Positions 45,842-53,626 of a stretch of DNA of 64,000 bases are shown piece by piece (the first letter of the stretch is position 1; the number at the start of each line of letters is the position of its first letter). The position numbers and the translations under genes were made by a program. The DNA comes from Methylophaga sp. OBS4. GTDB lineage: Bacteria > Pseudomonadota > Gammaproteobacteria > Nitrosococcales > Methylophagaceae. The DNA lies in the NCBI RefSeq assembly GCF_026319305.1, contig NZ_JAPDMV010000004.1, forward strand, positions 40,460-104,459. Direction: 5' to 3'. The notes below the pieces were generated by a model, which had not been told where the DNA came from, did no database searches, and saw only the letters and a program-made list of their open reading frames with translations.

Positions 45842-45953
45842 CTAGATTCCAGCTGTCGTGGGAATGACGTAAAAAATATCGTCACTGCGAGAAGGCGAAG
45901 CCGACGCGGCAGTCCAGTGTTGAACTGGATTGCTTCACTCCGTTCGCAATGAC
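45842..45953. repeat. GTCATTGCGAG-type palindromic repeat
   Basis: The left arm (45880-45917, starting CGTCACTGCGAGAAGGCGAAG) and the right arm (45925-45953, ending TCGCAATGACG) are inverted imperfect copies around a short loop. A second piece, TAGATTCCAGCTGTCGTGGG AATGACG at 45843-45869, is another common intergenic repeat type. Both kinds are found scattered in many bacterial genomes. The element ends just after the DUF819 gene and might serve as its terminator. Confidence 0.75.
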
Positions 45954-45964
45954 GGTGATAAGCT

Positions 45965-47149
45965 TTACCACCAAGAAGCAATCAACAAACCTAAAGGCGT
46001 GCCGATAATATAACCCGCCACACCAACCAAAATCCCAGGTGTGACGAGCGTTCCCCAGCCACGCGCCATCGCTAAAGCGGGGGCAGTGGTGGCTCCGAGA
46101 ATGGCGGCATTGGAGGCAATAATCAGTTCGGGCAGGGAAAGCCCCAGTTCTTTATCTTTGCCCATCCGTTTGAATAGCTTGGTCAGTAAAGCGCCACCGC
46201 CAAATGTGACGATCCAGTGGGTTGACAGCAAGATCAATACAAATAACAGCAGGATGGGGGCATGAGCCAGCAAGGTAGCGACATCGGCGCCGGCGGCAAT
46301 GGTGGCAAAAAAGACCAAAGCCAGCACCAGGCCGATACTTTGCCCGCCATGCATTTTCTGCATATGTCCGGGGGCAAAGGTGGCAGGCAGTACAGCAAAC
46401 AAGGTGATAAACAGATAGCGCAGGATGCTGAAGTCATAAGTGGCTGCTAGCGAGTTCAATAAAGCCACCACGATATCGGATAAGGCGACAACGGCCATCG
46501 CAAAAGTTATGGCCGCGGCTAATGACAAACCGCTGACCTGCTTTTCTCCCTGTTGGAGAGCAGTTTTATCATCCATAGCATAGTAGCGCTCGACATAGCG
46601 TTTCATTAAGAAACTCGATGCAGGCATCGCCACCAGAATAATCAGGAAAACCACGCCCAGTAAATTATCGACGGCGGTGGCAGCAGCAATGGCACTGGCG
46701 TCATCAAAGCCCGTTGACTGGATGAGTGCAGCAAAGTTGGCGGAACCGCCGGTATAGGTCGCGGTAAACATACCAGCCAGAATATTTTCATTTTCACCAA
46801 GATCGACAACACTGGCTGCAATGATGGCGCCTGATACCGTGCCGATGCAGGACAGAATAAAGGCAATACCGACACGACCGCTTTCCGCCAGGATGCGTTT
46901 GACATCTGCATGCATCAGAAACAAGGGCAGCAGCATCGGCACAAAATAGCTGAACACGACGTTATAGGCCGGTGCCTGCTGCGGGATGATGCGCAGATTG
47001 GACAAGAGAATGCCGATGAGAATTGCCCACACCGCCCCGGTCAGCATCTTGCCCCAGGGTTTCTTCTCAGCCCAAAAGCCAAATAATGCAATGGCAAACA
47101 AGGCGGCCAGGACGGCAAAGGTTTGATCGGCTGGGATGATGGAGGCCAT
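45965..47149 (-). CDS. DUF819 family integral membrane protein
   Basis: A 394-residue inner-membrane protein with about ten to twelve hydrophobic segments and the family patterns TATYTGGSANFAALIQ and TAVDNLLGVVFLI in the middle and TAPALAMARGWG near the end. It matches DUF819 (YjcL-like) proteins, which are related to carboxylate or amino-acid type transporters; the substrate is unknown. Single gene flanked by repeats on both sides. Confidence 0.87.
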   Translation of the reverse strand: MASIIPADQTFAVLAALFAIALFGFWAEKKPWGKMLTGAVWAILIGILLSNLRIIPQQAPAYNVVFSYFVPMLLPLFLMHADVKRILAESGRVGIAFILSCIGTVSGAIIAASVVDLGENENILAGMFTATYTGGSANFAALIQSTGFDDASAIAAATAVDNLLGVVFLIILVAMPASSFLMKRYVERYYAMDDKTALQQGEKQVSGLSLAAAITFAMAVVALSDIVVALLNSLAATYDFSILRYLFITLFAVLPATFAPGHMQKMHGGQSIGLVLALVFFATIAAGADVATLLAHAPILLLFVLILLSTHWIVTFGGGALLTKLFKRMGKDKELGLSLPELIIASNAAILGATTAPALAMARGWGTLVTPGILVGVAGYIIGTPLGLLIASWW

Positions 47150-47220
47150 GCTTGTATCCTAGTGGTAGCAGTTAAACGGATATCCAGAATTTCAGGATAC
47201 ATGGTTAATAGTCACACTAG

Positions 47221-47410
47221 GGCCTGTTTATCTTTCAGGGCCACCACTGCTAGAGGCGTATTTTTACGCTCCAGCCCTCTGGGTTGTGGCTGAAAAAGCG
47301 TCTATCGGTGTTGCTCGTCGTTTGTTTAGAATGGCTAAACTGCTCTTCTCGCGCCTTGATAGACGCTTTTTCATCTCACAACAGAGGTGGCTATGAAAGA
47401 TAAACAGGCC
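47221..47410. mobile_element. 190-bp MITE-like palindrome with 17-bp perfect terminal inverted repeats
   Basis: The ends are perfect inverted repeats: GGCCTGTTTATCTTTCA (47221-47237) and its complement at 47394-47410. A second pair lies inside: GTTGTGGCTGAAAAAGCG onward (47283-47306) against 47358-47382, 23 of 25 positions alike. The element has no coding capacity, lies between divergent genes and has no clear target duplication (flanks CTAG and TTAA). No matching transposase is in the window. Confidence 0.75.
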
Positions 47411-47432
47411 TTAATATAAAACAAGGATAGCT

Positions 47433-48434
47433 ATGTACACAGACGACGATCTGGAACAAGCGGTAGCAAAAGGGATTTTCACCCAGTCAGCCGTTGAAAG
47501 GTTTCGTACTCATATTCAGCAACGTAACAACACTTATTTTGCTGATGAAGAAGACTTCAAGCTCATCACCAGTTTTAACGATATCTTTGTGGTGATTGCC
47601 TGTGCCTTATTACTGCTGTCTGCCGGTTGGGTGATTCAGGGGTTCAGTGCGGCCCTGGCGACGATGGTCGTCGCCGCCTTGTCATGGGGGCTGGCCGAGT
47701 TCTTTGTACTCAAGCGTAAAATGGCGTTACCAGCCATTTTCTTATTGATTACCTTTGTTGGCAGTGTGTTTGCGACAGTCATTTTATTATTACTCTTCGA
47801 ACTGCGGTCCGAGCAGGTGATGATGCTGGCGGGTTCCGTCGCCTCAATAGCTGCCTGGCTGCATTGGAAACGCTTTAAAGTGCCGATTACAGTAGCCGCT
47901 GGAGTGGCAACCGCCGTCATTTTTGTGGCCGCCGTTCTGGTTTCGATTTTCCCGGTTTTAAGAGATTATTTAACGTCGCTGATGTTTGCGGGTGGCATTG
48001 CGGTTTTCATTTTTGCCATGGGCTGGGATATGGCCGATTTGAAACGGGTGACCGGCAAGTCCGATGTCGCGTTCTGGCTGCATCTCACGGCTGCGCCGCT
48101 GATTGTGCATCCTGTGTTTTCCAATTTAGGTATTTTTGAGGGCAATCAGCGTACGTTGGATTTGGGTATTGTGCTGGTGCTTTATCTGGTGCTGACTCTG
48201 GTGTCTCTGGTCATCGACCGCCGCGCATTTATGGTGTCTTCACTGGTATATGTGCTGGTCGCCTTGTCGCAATTACTTAAAACCTACGGTCTTGCCGGTG
48301 ATAGCTTTGCTTATGTCGGCGTGGTGATTGGTTTCTCTTTGATACTGCTGTCTGGCTTTTGGCATAAGGCGCGCCGTAGCTTGGTGCAACATTTGCCTGA
48401 ACAACTTCAATCCAGAGTGCCGGCAGTGGGATGA
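47433..48434 (+). CDS. Multi-pass membrane protein of unknown function (DUF2157-like layout)
   Basis: A 333-residue protein: a short soluble N-terminus (1-45, beginning YTDDDLEQAVAKGIFTQ and charged), then about nine to ten hydrophobic helices and a short basic tail. The N-terminal helix pattern before a string of membrane helices resembles DUF2157/DUF4401 proteins; this is a weak match by eye. No enzymatic motif. The glutaredoxin-like gene follows 28 bases later on the same strand, so the two may be co-transcribed. Confidence 0.75.
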   Translation: MYTDDDLEQAVAKGIFTQSAVERFRTHIQQRNNTYFADEEDFKLITSFNDIFVVIACALLLLSAGWVIQGFSAALATMVVAALSWGLAEFFVLKRKMALPAIFLLITFVGSVFATVILLLLFELRSEQVMMLAGSVASIAAWLHWKRFKVPITVAAGVATAVIFVAAVLVSIFPVLRDYLTSLMFAGGIAVFIFAMGWDMADLKRVTGKSDVAFWLHLTAAPLIVHPVFSNLGIFEGNQRTLDLGIVLVLYLVLTLVSLVIDRRAFMVSSLVYVLVALSQLLKTYGLAGDSFAYVGVVIGFSLILLSGFWHKARRSLVQHLPEQLQSRVPAVG

Positions 48435-48462
48435 ATACGCTAACCTCTACAGTGGGACGACG

Positions 48463-48801
48463 ATGGTGAGAAAGTGGATAGTTATTTTTCTCGTGGTCGT
48501 TCTTATCCAGCAATGGGATGGGATTAATGACTTTTTTGATCCACCTCAGGATTACTCCGGTCTGGAGGGTGTGCAGGTGGTGATGTATTCCACGCAATGG
48601 TGCGGTTATTGTGCCAAAACACGCCAGTTCCTCGACAAAAACCGGATTGCCTACCACGACTTTGATATTGAAAAGTCGACCAAGGCCAGAAGGGAATATG
48701 AATCGCTGGGCGGCACCGGTGTGCCTTTGCTGGTTGTAAATAAGCAGATTATTCGTGGCTATAACCCTCCACAAATCCTGAATTACCTGGACCAACAGTA
48801 A
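48463..48801 (+). CDS. Membrane-anchored glutaredoxin-like protein
   Basis: A 112-residue protein with an N-terminal hydrophobic helix (about 5-20, KWIVIFLVVVLIQQW) that should anchor it or export it, then a glutaredoxin fold: VVMYSTQWCGYCAKTRQFL with active-site CGYC, the cis-Pro region GTGVPLLVVN and a C-terminal helix. Ordinary glutaredoxins are cytosolic and about 85 residues, so the anchor is the unusual part. A thiol-disulphide role at the membrane is inferred. No DUF4124 domain is present. Confidence 0.87.
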   Translation: MVRKWIVIFLVVVLIQQWDGINDFFDPPQDYSGLEGVQVVMYSTQWCGYCAKTRQFLDKNRIAYHDFDIEKSTKARREYESLGGTGVPLLVVNKQIIRGYNPPQILNYLDQQ

Positions 48802-48823
48802 GCTCTGACTGTTTTTACAGCAA

Positions 48824-48895
48824 GTAGGTGGGTTGCATTTTGCAAGCCCACATAAGGCAAGGTGTTGGATTCGCTGCGCTTATCACTAAGCTACA
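48824..48895. repeat. Relic of a GTAGGTTGGGTT-type intergenic repeat
   Basis: GTAGGTGGGTTGCA (48824-48837) pairs with TGCAAGCCCAC (48841-48851), and the block closes with TAAGCTAC near 48895 after GGTGTTGGATTCGC. This resembles the common GTAGGTTGGGTT...CAACCTAC repeat in degenerate form. It may also terminate the glutaredoxin gene. The rest of the 240-base gap to 49041 shows nothing I can name. Confidence 0.55.
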
Positions 48896-49041
48896 AAAGG
48901 TTCACCTTGACCCCGAGCGAGCAGAAAATGGTGCAAGGTCTGGCAAACACCGGTTAAGAAGCAGTAAGATTGAAAGCGTGGAGACTGGATAGCATGTGGT
49001 CTGGTTTGACAACAATACCGGTAACCTAGGACGTCGTCAGA

Positions 49042-49734
49042 ATGAGAAAGCCATACTTCGATCCAAACAAAGTACCCGCCCCCCAAGAGCGATTTGTTGC
49101 CTGGCTGAATCTTATGGGAGCCAAGAATTTGATGGCGTCATCGCTAAAGGACACTTCCACCGCCATATTCAAAACGCATGTTTGCGTTCTGGACGCGGTA
49201 AGAGATATCGCGTTTCAGGACTTGAGGGTATTTCCTGTTATGGACGGCGTCTACATCACCAGCACTAAGGTGGGTGATATTAAGGTGTTGCTGGCATCCG
49301 TTTTGCGGGTCTTATCAAACGTTTTTCTTGAGGATAGTGGCAACCCGCACTTTCAATTCATGGTGAAAGCCTCTGTTGCCAAAGGTCCGATTTATCGTGG
49401 CGAAGACTTGCTTGCAGGTTCGGCCCGACGACTGGACGAGAACCCGGCATACAGGGATTCACTGCTGATCGGCATGCCTGTGGTCAACGCCTATCTCACA
49501 GAAACCGCCGCCCCGCCATTCGGCGTGGCTGTACACGATTCTGCAAAGTCAGACTTCGGACTTACCTGTTCAGATGTGTGGTGGTCGTGGTTCTACCGAA
49601 CGGATTTCAACCCGCAGGATTTCTATGCAGAAATGAGCGCGTACTTTAGCTGGTGCCGTGACAATCACACAGATTACAAACCCGACCGCATTACAGTTCA
49701 TGACTCGTTTGCGAAGGAATATTTTCTGGGCTGA
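49042..49734 (+). CDS. Orphan protein with class III nucleotidyl-cyclase-like fold features
   Basis: A 230-residue cytosolic protein I cannot name with certainty. Its order of motifs resembles a class III adenylate/guanylate cyclase homology domain: FVAWLNLMGAK near 18-28 (canonical F-D-x-x-G-F, here Asn replaces the first metal Asp), VFPVMDGVYITS near 63-74 (the second metal-Asp position), and FMVKASVAKGPIYRGEDLL near 105-125 (the R-G-x-I-x-x-G strand). A C-terminal APPFGVAVHDSAKS block is also seen in uncharacterised relatives. Such stand-alone domains occur in Pycsar defence cyclases, but no TM or TIR effector lies next to it. There is no clear ribosome binding site. Confidence 0.6.
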   Translation: MRKPYFDPNKVPAPQERFVAWLNLMGAKNLMASSLKDTSTAIFKTHVCVLDAVRDIAFQDLRVFPVMDGVYITSTKVGDIKVLLASVLRVLSNVFLEDSGNPHFQFMVKASVAKGPIYRGEDLLAGSARRLDENPAYRDSLLIGMPVVNAYLTETAAPPFGVAVHDSAKSDFGLTCSDVWWSWFYRTDFNPQDFYAEMSAYFSWCRDNHTDYKPDRITVHDSFAKEYFLG

Positions 49735-49938
49735 CAGGCATTTAAATCAACAACCAGACTACGGCTGCTCAACGCGCTATGCACCTTTGTGCCCCGGCGG
49801 TTGGTCTCGCAAGGAGTGATCACGGCAGGTTGGAGTGAGGTGAGAACCAATAAAATTCTTCTCGATGTTGAGACGTGCTCCACTCAGCACCAACCTACCA
49901 GATCCTGATCGTTATTATCTGCTCACTGAGAGCACTGT

Positions 49939-50307
49939 TTAGTGTCGGTAATACCGGTGGCCGCGGTGATGGCGGCCATAATCACGATAGTAACCGCGTG
50001 GTGTATGCCGGTAATAACCTTTATGCCCTCCATAGCCGCGATGTGTGTAGTGGTGACGTTTATGTTTGTAGTAATGTTTCGGTGGGTAATAATGGTGGTT
50101 AGGGACGTAATGGCGGCCATAATGGCCGATTACATAGCCATGATCATAGTAATAATGGTGATAGCCATGATCGTGGTAACCAATCGGGAACCCGAAACCA
50201 ATACTGATACTAAAATCACCGGCTCTGGCATGGTTGATTGAGAAAGCTGTAAGCAGAAAAGCAAACAGCAATAAAGTTAGTGATTTTACGGTGATGAAGT
50301 GAAACAT
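49939..50307 (-). CDS. Secreted His/Tyr/Gly-rich low-complexity protein
   Basis: A 122-residue protein from the ATG at 50307, which has AGGAGG 8 bases upstream. A signal peptide (HFITVKSLTLLLFAFLLTAFSINHARA) precedes a mature part made mainly of His, Tyr, Gly, Arg and Lys in HYY, GYY and HHY repeats. The composition suggests metal binding or a cell-surface/periplasmic matrix role, but no domain is recognised. Single gene flanked by 204 and 219 non-coding bases in which I see nothing else. Confidence 0.75.
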   Translation of the reverse strand: MFHFITVKSLTLLLFAFLLTAFSINHARAGDFSISIGFGFPIGYHDHGYHHYYYDHGYVIGHYGRHYVPNHHYYPPKHYYKHKRHHYTHRGYGGHKGYYRHTPRGYYRDYGRHHRGHRYYRH

Positions 50308-50526
50308 AACGCTCACCTCCTCATTGGCAGTTTGTTCGAATTTTAGACTGTCAGCTCAAAATGGAAGTTCTTATTTCTCACTTGCGAAGTTGGTGAGTCG
50401 AATCACATTTTCGAGCAACCGGCTTGCAAAGCCAGCAGTGCCATGACTTGCCAAAAGTGGCAAATATGCTACAAGTCAGGTGAATCTGCTAAGGTTAGGG
50501 CTTTGACAGTTATAAAAGGATAATTC

Positions 50527-51444
50527 ATGGCCAGTGTTGGTTTTCTTGCTCTTTTGGATGATATTGCCACTCTGCTGGATGATGTATCGTTGATGACCAA
50601 GGTGGCAGCGAAGAAAACTGCGGGCGTGTTGGGCGATGATTTGGCCTTGAATGCCCAGCAGGTCAGTGGCGTCAAGGCCAGCCGTGAATTGCCGGTGGTA
50701 TGGGCGGTCGCGAAAGGGTCATTTATTAACAAGCTGATTTTGGTACCGCTGGCTTTGCTGATCAGTGCCTTTATTCCCTGGCTGGTGACGCCGTTATTGA
50801 TGCTCGGCGGATTGTACCTGTGCTTTGAAGGGGTAGAAAAGATTACTCATAAATGGCTGCACAGCAAGGAAGAAGATGACGCGCATCATCAAGAGCTGGC
50901 GCAAGCGGTCAGCGATCCGGCGGTTGATATCAAGGCGTTTGAAAAAACCAAAATCAATGGGGCAATCCGCACCGATTTTATTTTGTCGGCGGAAATTATA
51001 GTGATTGCTTTGGGCGCAGCTCAGGGCGCGGATATTCTGACGCAAAGCATGGTGGTTTCGTTGATTGCTGTTGCGATGACCGTAGGGGTTTATGGTCTGG
51101 TGGCCGGCATTGTGAAATTTGATGATGCCGGTCTGGCATTGATTAAGAATGCGGGCCGTAATGCCTTTGGACGGTTTAAACATGCTTTGGGGCAGGGCAT
51201 TTTGTTTATTGCGCCCAAGTTTATGCGCTTTTTATCGGTAGTCGGCATGTTGGCGATGTTTCTGGTGGGGGGCGGTATCCTGGTGCATGGCCTGCCGTTT
51301 CTGCATCATCTGCTCGAACCGCTGCTGCATAACCTGGGTGTGGTTATGACGGTGATGCTGCCTATGTTGATTAACGCATTGGTCGGCGTGATTGCCGGCA
51401 GCCTGGTGCTGGCGGGGCTCAGCGGTATCAAGAAGCTGGTTTAG
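50527..51444 (+). CDS. DUF808 (YedI) family inner-membrane protein
   Basis: A 305-residue protein that begins ASVGFLALLDDIATLLDDVS, then KVAAKKTAGVLGDDLALNA, which is the DUF808/YedI signature; seven or so hydrophobic segments follow. Function is unknown. It is a single gene; the gaps of 219 and 260 bases around it contain no recognised element. Confidence 0.92.
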   Translation: MASVGFLALLDDIATLLDDVSLMTKVAAKKTAGVLGDDLALNAQQVSGVKASRELPVVWAVAKGSFINKLILVPLALLISAFIPWLVTPLLMLGGLYLCFEGVEKITHKWLHSKEEDDAHHQELAQAVSDPAVDIKAFEKTKINGAIRTDFILSAEIIVIALGAAQGADILTQSMVVSLIAVAMTVGVYGLVAGIVKFDDAGLALIKNAGRNAFGRFKHALGQGILFIAPKFMRFLSVVGMLAMFLVGGGILVHGLPFLHHLLEPLLHNLGVVMTVMLPMLINALVGVIAGSLVLAGLSGIKKLV

Positions 51445-51704
51445 CGTCAGACTCCGGCCCCATCCGCAGACCACGACGCGCTGGAGCAGGGACTAACCCC
51501 GGATTGCCTTCTGCAAGCAAGCTTCACTAAACACGCTAACTTTTATTTCGAACCAACATCTAATCTCACCTGTCACAATTTTGAGCTGGGTTACTGTGTT
51601 TTCTGGCTTGGCAGGTTGTTACTGTTTTGGTAACGGCGCTGAACCGGCTTTCATCTCAGTCTCGGATTTAAGAGAGAAATATCAAAAAACAGGACAGGTG
51701 TTGC

Positions 51705-52256
51705 ATGTCTGATGAAAATAACAAGCCTTCCTCTCCAAGTTGGGCAAGTATCCTCGGTGTCGTCGCGATTATGCTAGGCGTATTTCTGACGGCTGTGCAT
51801 GGTAATGAAGTGATGAAACAGTTCGTAGTGACCAGCAATATGCCAGCCAGTGGTGAAATGCCGGTTGCGGAGTGTCCGCCGGAAGAACTCGAGGAAGAGG
51901 GCATCAGTCTCGCTGAGTGTGAGTACTTGGTGAATCACGTTAAAGGGATTGCCCTTGCCGCGCCTGACTGGTTCCCCTCGGCGCAGTTGACGTTGGCGGC
52001 GGTTGGTGCCGTACTGGCGTTCATATCCATCATTATTGGTGGTGCACTTGTTAACTACACGCCTTGGGCCTCAAAAGCAGCCGTGACTGTTTTTGCTGGA
52101 CTGGCGGCCATTGATATGTTGCAGTTTGCTGCCGTGGTCAATACCGGCCCGACTTTGCGAGAAGTCTACCTGGGCGGCATTTTACTGTGGTTTGTATTGC
52201 ACCTGATGTTGTTAGTGGGGGCGGTTGCAGGCAGGCATACGGAAGCAAATGCCTGA
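51705..52256 (+). CDS. Four-helix membrane protein with a Cys-containing acidic loop
   Basis: An unrecognised 183-residue protein with four likely membrane helices (about 14-32, 93-113, 122-143, 150-172). The first periplasmic loop is acidic and contains two cysteines 14 residues apart (ECPPEELEEEG...AECEY), which could form a disulphide. It lies 37 bases before the cytochrome b561 gene on the same strand; a shared operon and a redox role are inference. Confidence 0.7.
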   Translation: MSDENNKPSSPSWASILGVVAIMLGVFLTAVHGNEVMKQFVVTSNMPASGEMPVAECPPEELEEEGISLAECEYLVNHVKGIALAAPDWFPSAQLTLAAVGAVLAFISIIIGGALVNYTPWASKAAVTVFAGLAAIDMLQFAAVVNTGPTLREVYLGGILLWFVLHLMLLVGAVAGRHTEANA

Positions 52257-52293
52257 TTGCGCTGCTGATGGCAACGATTAAACGGATGCGCTT

Positions 52294-52836
52294 ATGCAAA
52301 GACAAGGTTTCAACAGAACGGCGGTGATCCTGCATTGGTTGCTGGCCGTTTCTATTTTCTTTTTGTTTATCTCCAGTTGGTGGATGATGGGGCTGCCACT
52401 GCCATCGGAGGAATTGCAGTTCCGTGCCTTTCCATTCCAGCTACATAAAAACATCGGCATTACGCTGGTTATTATCATTTTGATGCTGCTCTACGTGCGG
52501 CTTAAATATCGCCCGGCACCGGTAGATTCGACGCATATGAAACTCTGGATGCATGTCTTGATGGTGTTATCACATGTCTTGATTTACGGTCTGGTATTGG
52601 CGGTGTGCGTGACAGGTTACCTGTCATCGGCCCATACCCGTTGGGATACGGTATGGTGGTGGGCGATCGAGTTCCCGCGTATCGCCGAACCCAGTGAAGA
52701 GCTGAACGAATTCTGGGGCGAAATGCATCTGTGGACGGCCTGGGCCCTGTTGGGCATTATTGCTGTGCATGTTAGCGGGGCGATATACCATGCTTTCCGC
52801 AATGATGGCATTGTTCGTCGTATGCTGCGTTGGTAA
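52294..52836 (+). CDS. Cytochrome b561 (CybB-type)
   Basis: A 180-residue inner-membrane dihaem b-type cytochrome. Four helices contain the haem-binding His residues in ILHWLL (about 14), QLHKNIG (about 50), MHLWTAW and VHVSGAIYHAF. CybB moves electrons between quinol and superoxide or other acceptors. The RYNRTAIxLHW-like N-terminus (here QGFNRTAVILHW) is typical. Confidence 0.93.
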   Translation: MQRQGFNRTAVILHWLLAVSIFFLFISSWWMMGLPLPSEELQFRAFPFQLHKNIGITLVIIILMLLYVRLKYRPAPVDSTHMKLWMHVLMVLSHVLIYGLVLAVCVTGYLSSAHTRWDTVWWWAIEFPRIAEPSEELNEFWGEMHLWTAWALLGIIAVHVSGAIYHAFRNDGIVRRMLRW

Positions 52837-52921
52837 AAGCGGATAACGAATCCGTTCACTCCGGCCCAATGCTCTCTGTTCTCCCAAACCACATCATCAA
52901 CTACTAGATGTGCACAATATG

Positions 52922-52950
52922 TTGTACATGTTCCAGTAAAGACTTATACT
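52922..52950 (+). promoter_or_regulatory. Promoter of yefM-yoeB
   Basis: TTGTAC at 52922-52927 and TATACT at 52945-52950 are 17 bases apart; the -10 box touches the operator palindrome. Confidence 0.75.
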
Positions 52951-52970
52951 TGTACAACTAGTTGTACAAG
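52949..52970. promoter_or_regulatory. YefM operator: perfect 22-bp palindrome with two TGTACA boxes
   Basis: A perfect palindrome, half-site CTTGTACAACT followed by its complement. It contains two TGTACA hexamers 12 bases apart centre to centre, as known for E. coli YefM operators. A third TGTACA lies at 52923-52928 in the -35 region. The -10 box overlaps it, so YefM binding should block transcription. Confidence 0.85.
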
Positions 52971-52978
52971 AGGTTGGT

Positions 52979-53233
52979 ATGAGAATTATTTCATTTACTG
53001 AAGCCAGAAACGGCTTAAAAGCGGTGCTTGATGCTGTGGTGAACGACGCTGATACCACTATCATAACGCGTCGTGATTCAGAGGATGCGGTTGTTATGTC
53101 ACTGGATTACTACAACAGCTTAATGGAAACCGTGCATCTGCTGCGCTCACCTGAAAACGTCAAGCATCTAAACAAATCCATCGCGCAATATAAGGCAGGA
53201 AAAGCCAGACAGCGAGAGCTGATTGATGACTAA
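52979..53233 (+). CDS. yefM: YefM antitoxin (Phd/YefM family)
   Basis: An 84-residue protein with the N-terminal DNA-binding fold of Phd/YefM (IISFTEARNGLKAVLDAV, ITRRDSEDAVVMSLDYYNSL) and a C-terminal tail that wraps the toxin. GAGGTTGGT precedes the ATG. It represses its own promoter, alone and with YoeB. It overlaps yoeB by 8 bases. Confidence 0.95.
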   Translation: MRIISFTEARNGLKAVLDAVVNDADTTIITRRDSEDAVVMSLDYYNSLMETVHLLRSPENVKHLNKSIAQYKAGKARQRELIDD

Positions 53234-53489
53234 ACGCTTATTGTCATGGACTGACGAGGCCTGGAAAGATTACGTTTACTGGCAAGGGCAGGACAAAAAA
53301 ACACTTCGCCGAATCAACAAACTGATTGCCGACACAAAGCGCACCCCATTTGAGGGTATTGGCAAACCTGAAGCCCTGAAAGAAAACCTGTCCGGCTTCT
53401 GGTCTCGTCGTATTGATGACACCAACCGGTTGGTTTATGCCGTAGACGATACTGCAATTACTATTATTTCCTGCCGGTATCACTATTGA
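53226..53489 (+). CDS. yoeB: YoeB toxin, ribosome-dependent mRNA endonuclease
   Basis: An 87-residue RelE-fold toxin very close to E. coli YoeB. The key residues are kept: Glu in GKPEALK (E49, equal to E46), Arg in NRLVYA (R68, equal to R65) and the C-terminal HY (H86, Y87). It cuts mRNA in the ribosomal A site when YefM is degraded. The ATG at 53226 is used; an adjacent TTG is less likely. The pair looks intact and functional. Confidence 0.95.
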   Translation: MTKRLLSWTDEAWKDYVYWQGQDKKTLRRINKLIADTKRTPFEGIGKPEALKENLSGFWSRRIDDTNRLVYAVDDTAITIISCRYHY

Positions 53490-53493
53490 TGGA

Positions 53494-53511
53494 TCAATCG
53501 TGTCTGACCCT
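53494..53511 (-). repeat. 18-base motif AGGGTCAGACACGATTGA (copy 2, inverted)
   Basis: Inverted identical copy of 45293-45310, just after yoeB. It is followed by GACCCTGCTGGTTTC twice in tandem (53505-53519 and 53520-53534, the second starting GACCC). Confidence 0.6.
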
Positions 53512-53547
53512 GCTGGTTTCGACCCTGCTGGTTTCACCCTAAGTTGC

Positions 53548-53577
53548 TTGTCTTGGGTGGGGCGATGGTTCTATACT
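53548..53577 (+). promoter_or_regulatory. Possible promoter of the peptidoglycan-binding protein gene
   Basis: TTGTCT at 53548-53553 and TATACT at 53572-53577, spacing 18, about 50 bases before the ATG. Confidence 0.45.
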
Positions 53578-53626
53578 GAATTCATCCTTACTTAGACAGA
53601 TCTTGAAGATCTGAAAGGGGGAACTA

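Noticed and set aside
45271..53626. Prophage or integrative element
   Set aside because: No integrase, tRNA attachment site, phage structural or conjugation genes; only small repeats and mixed single genes.
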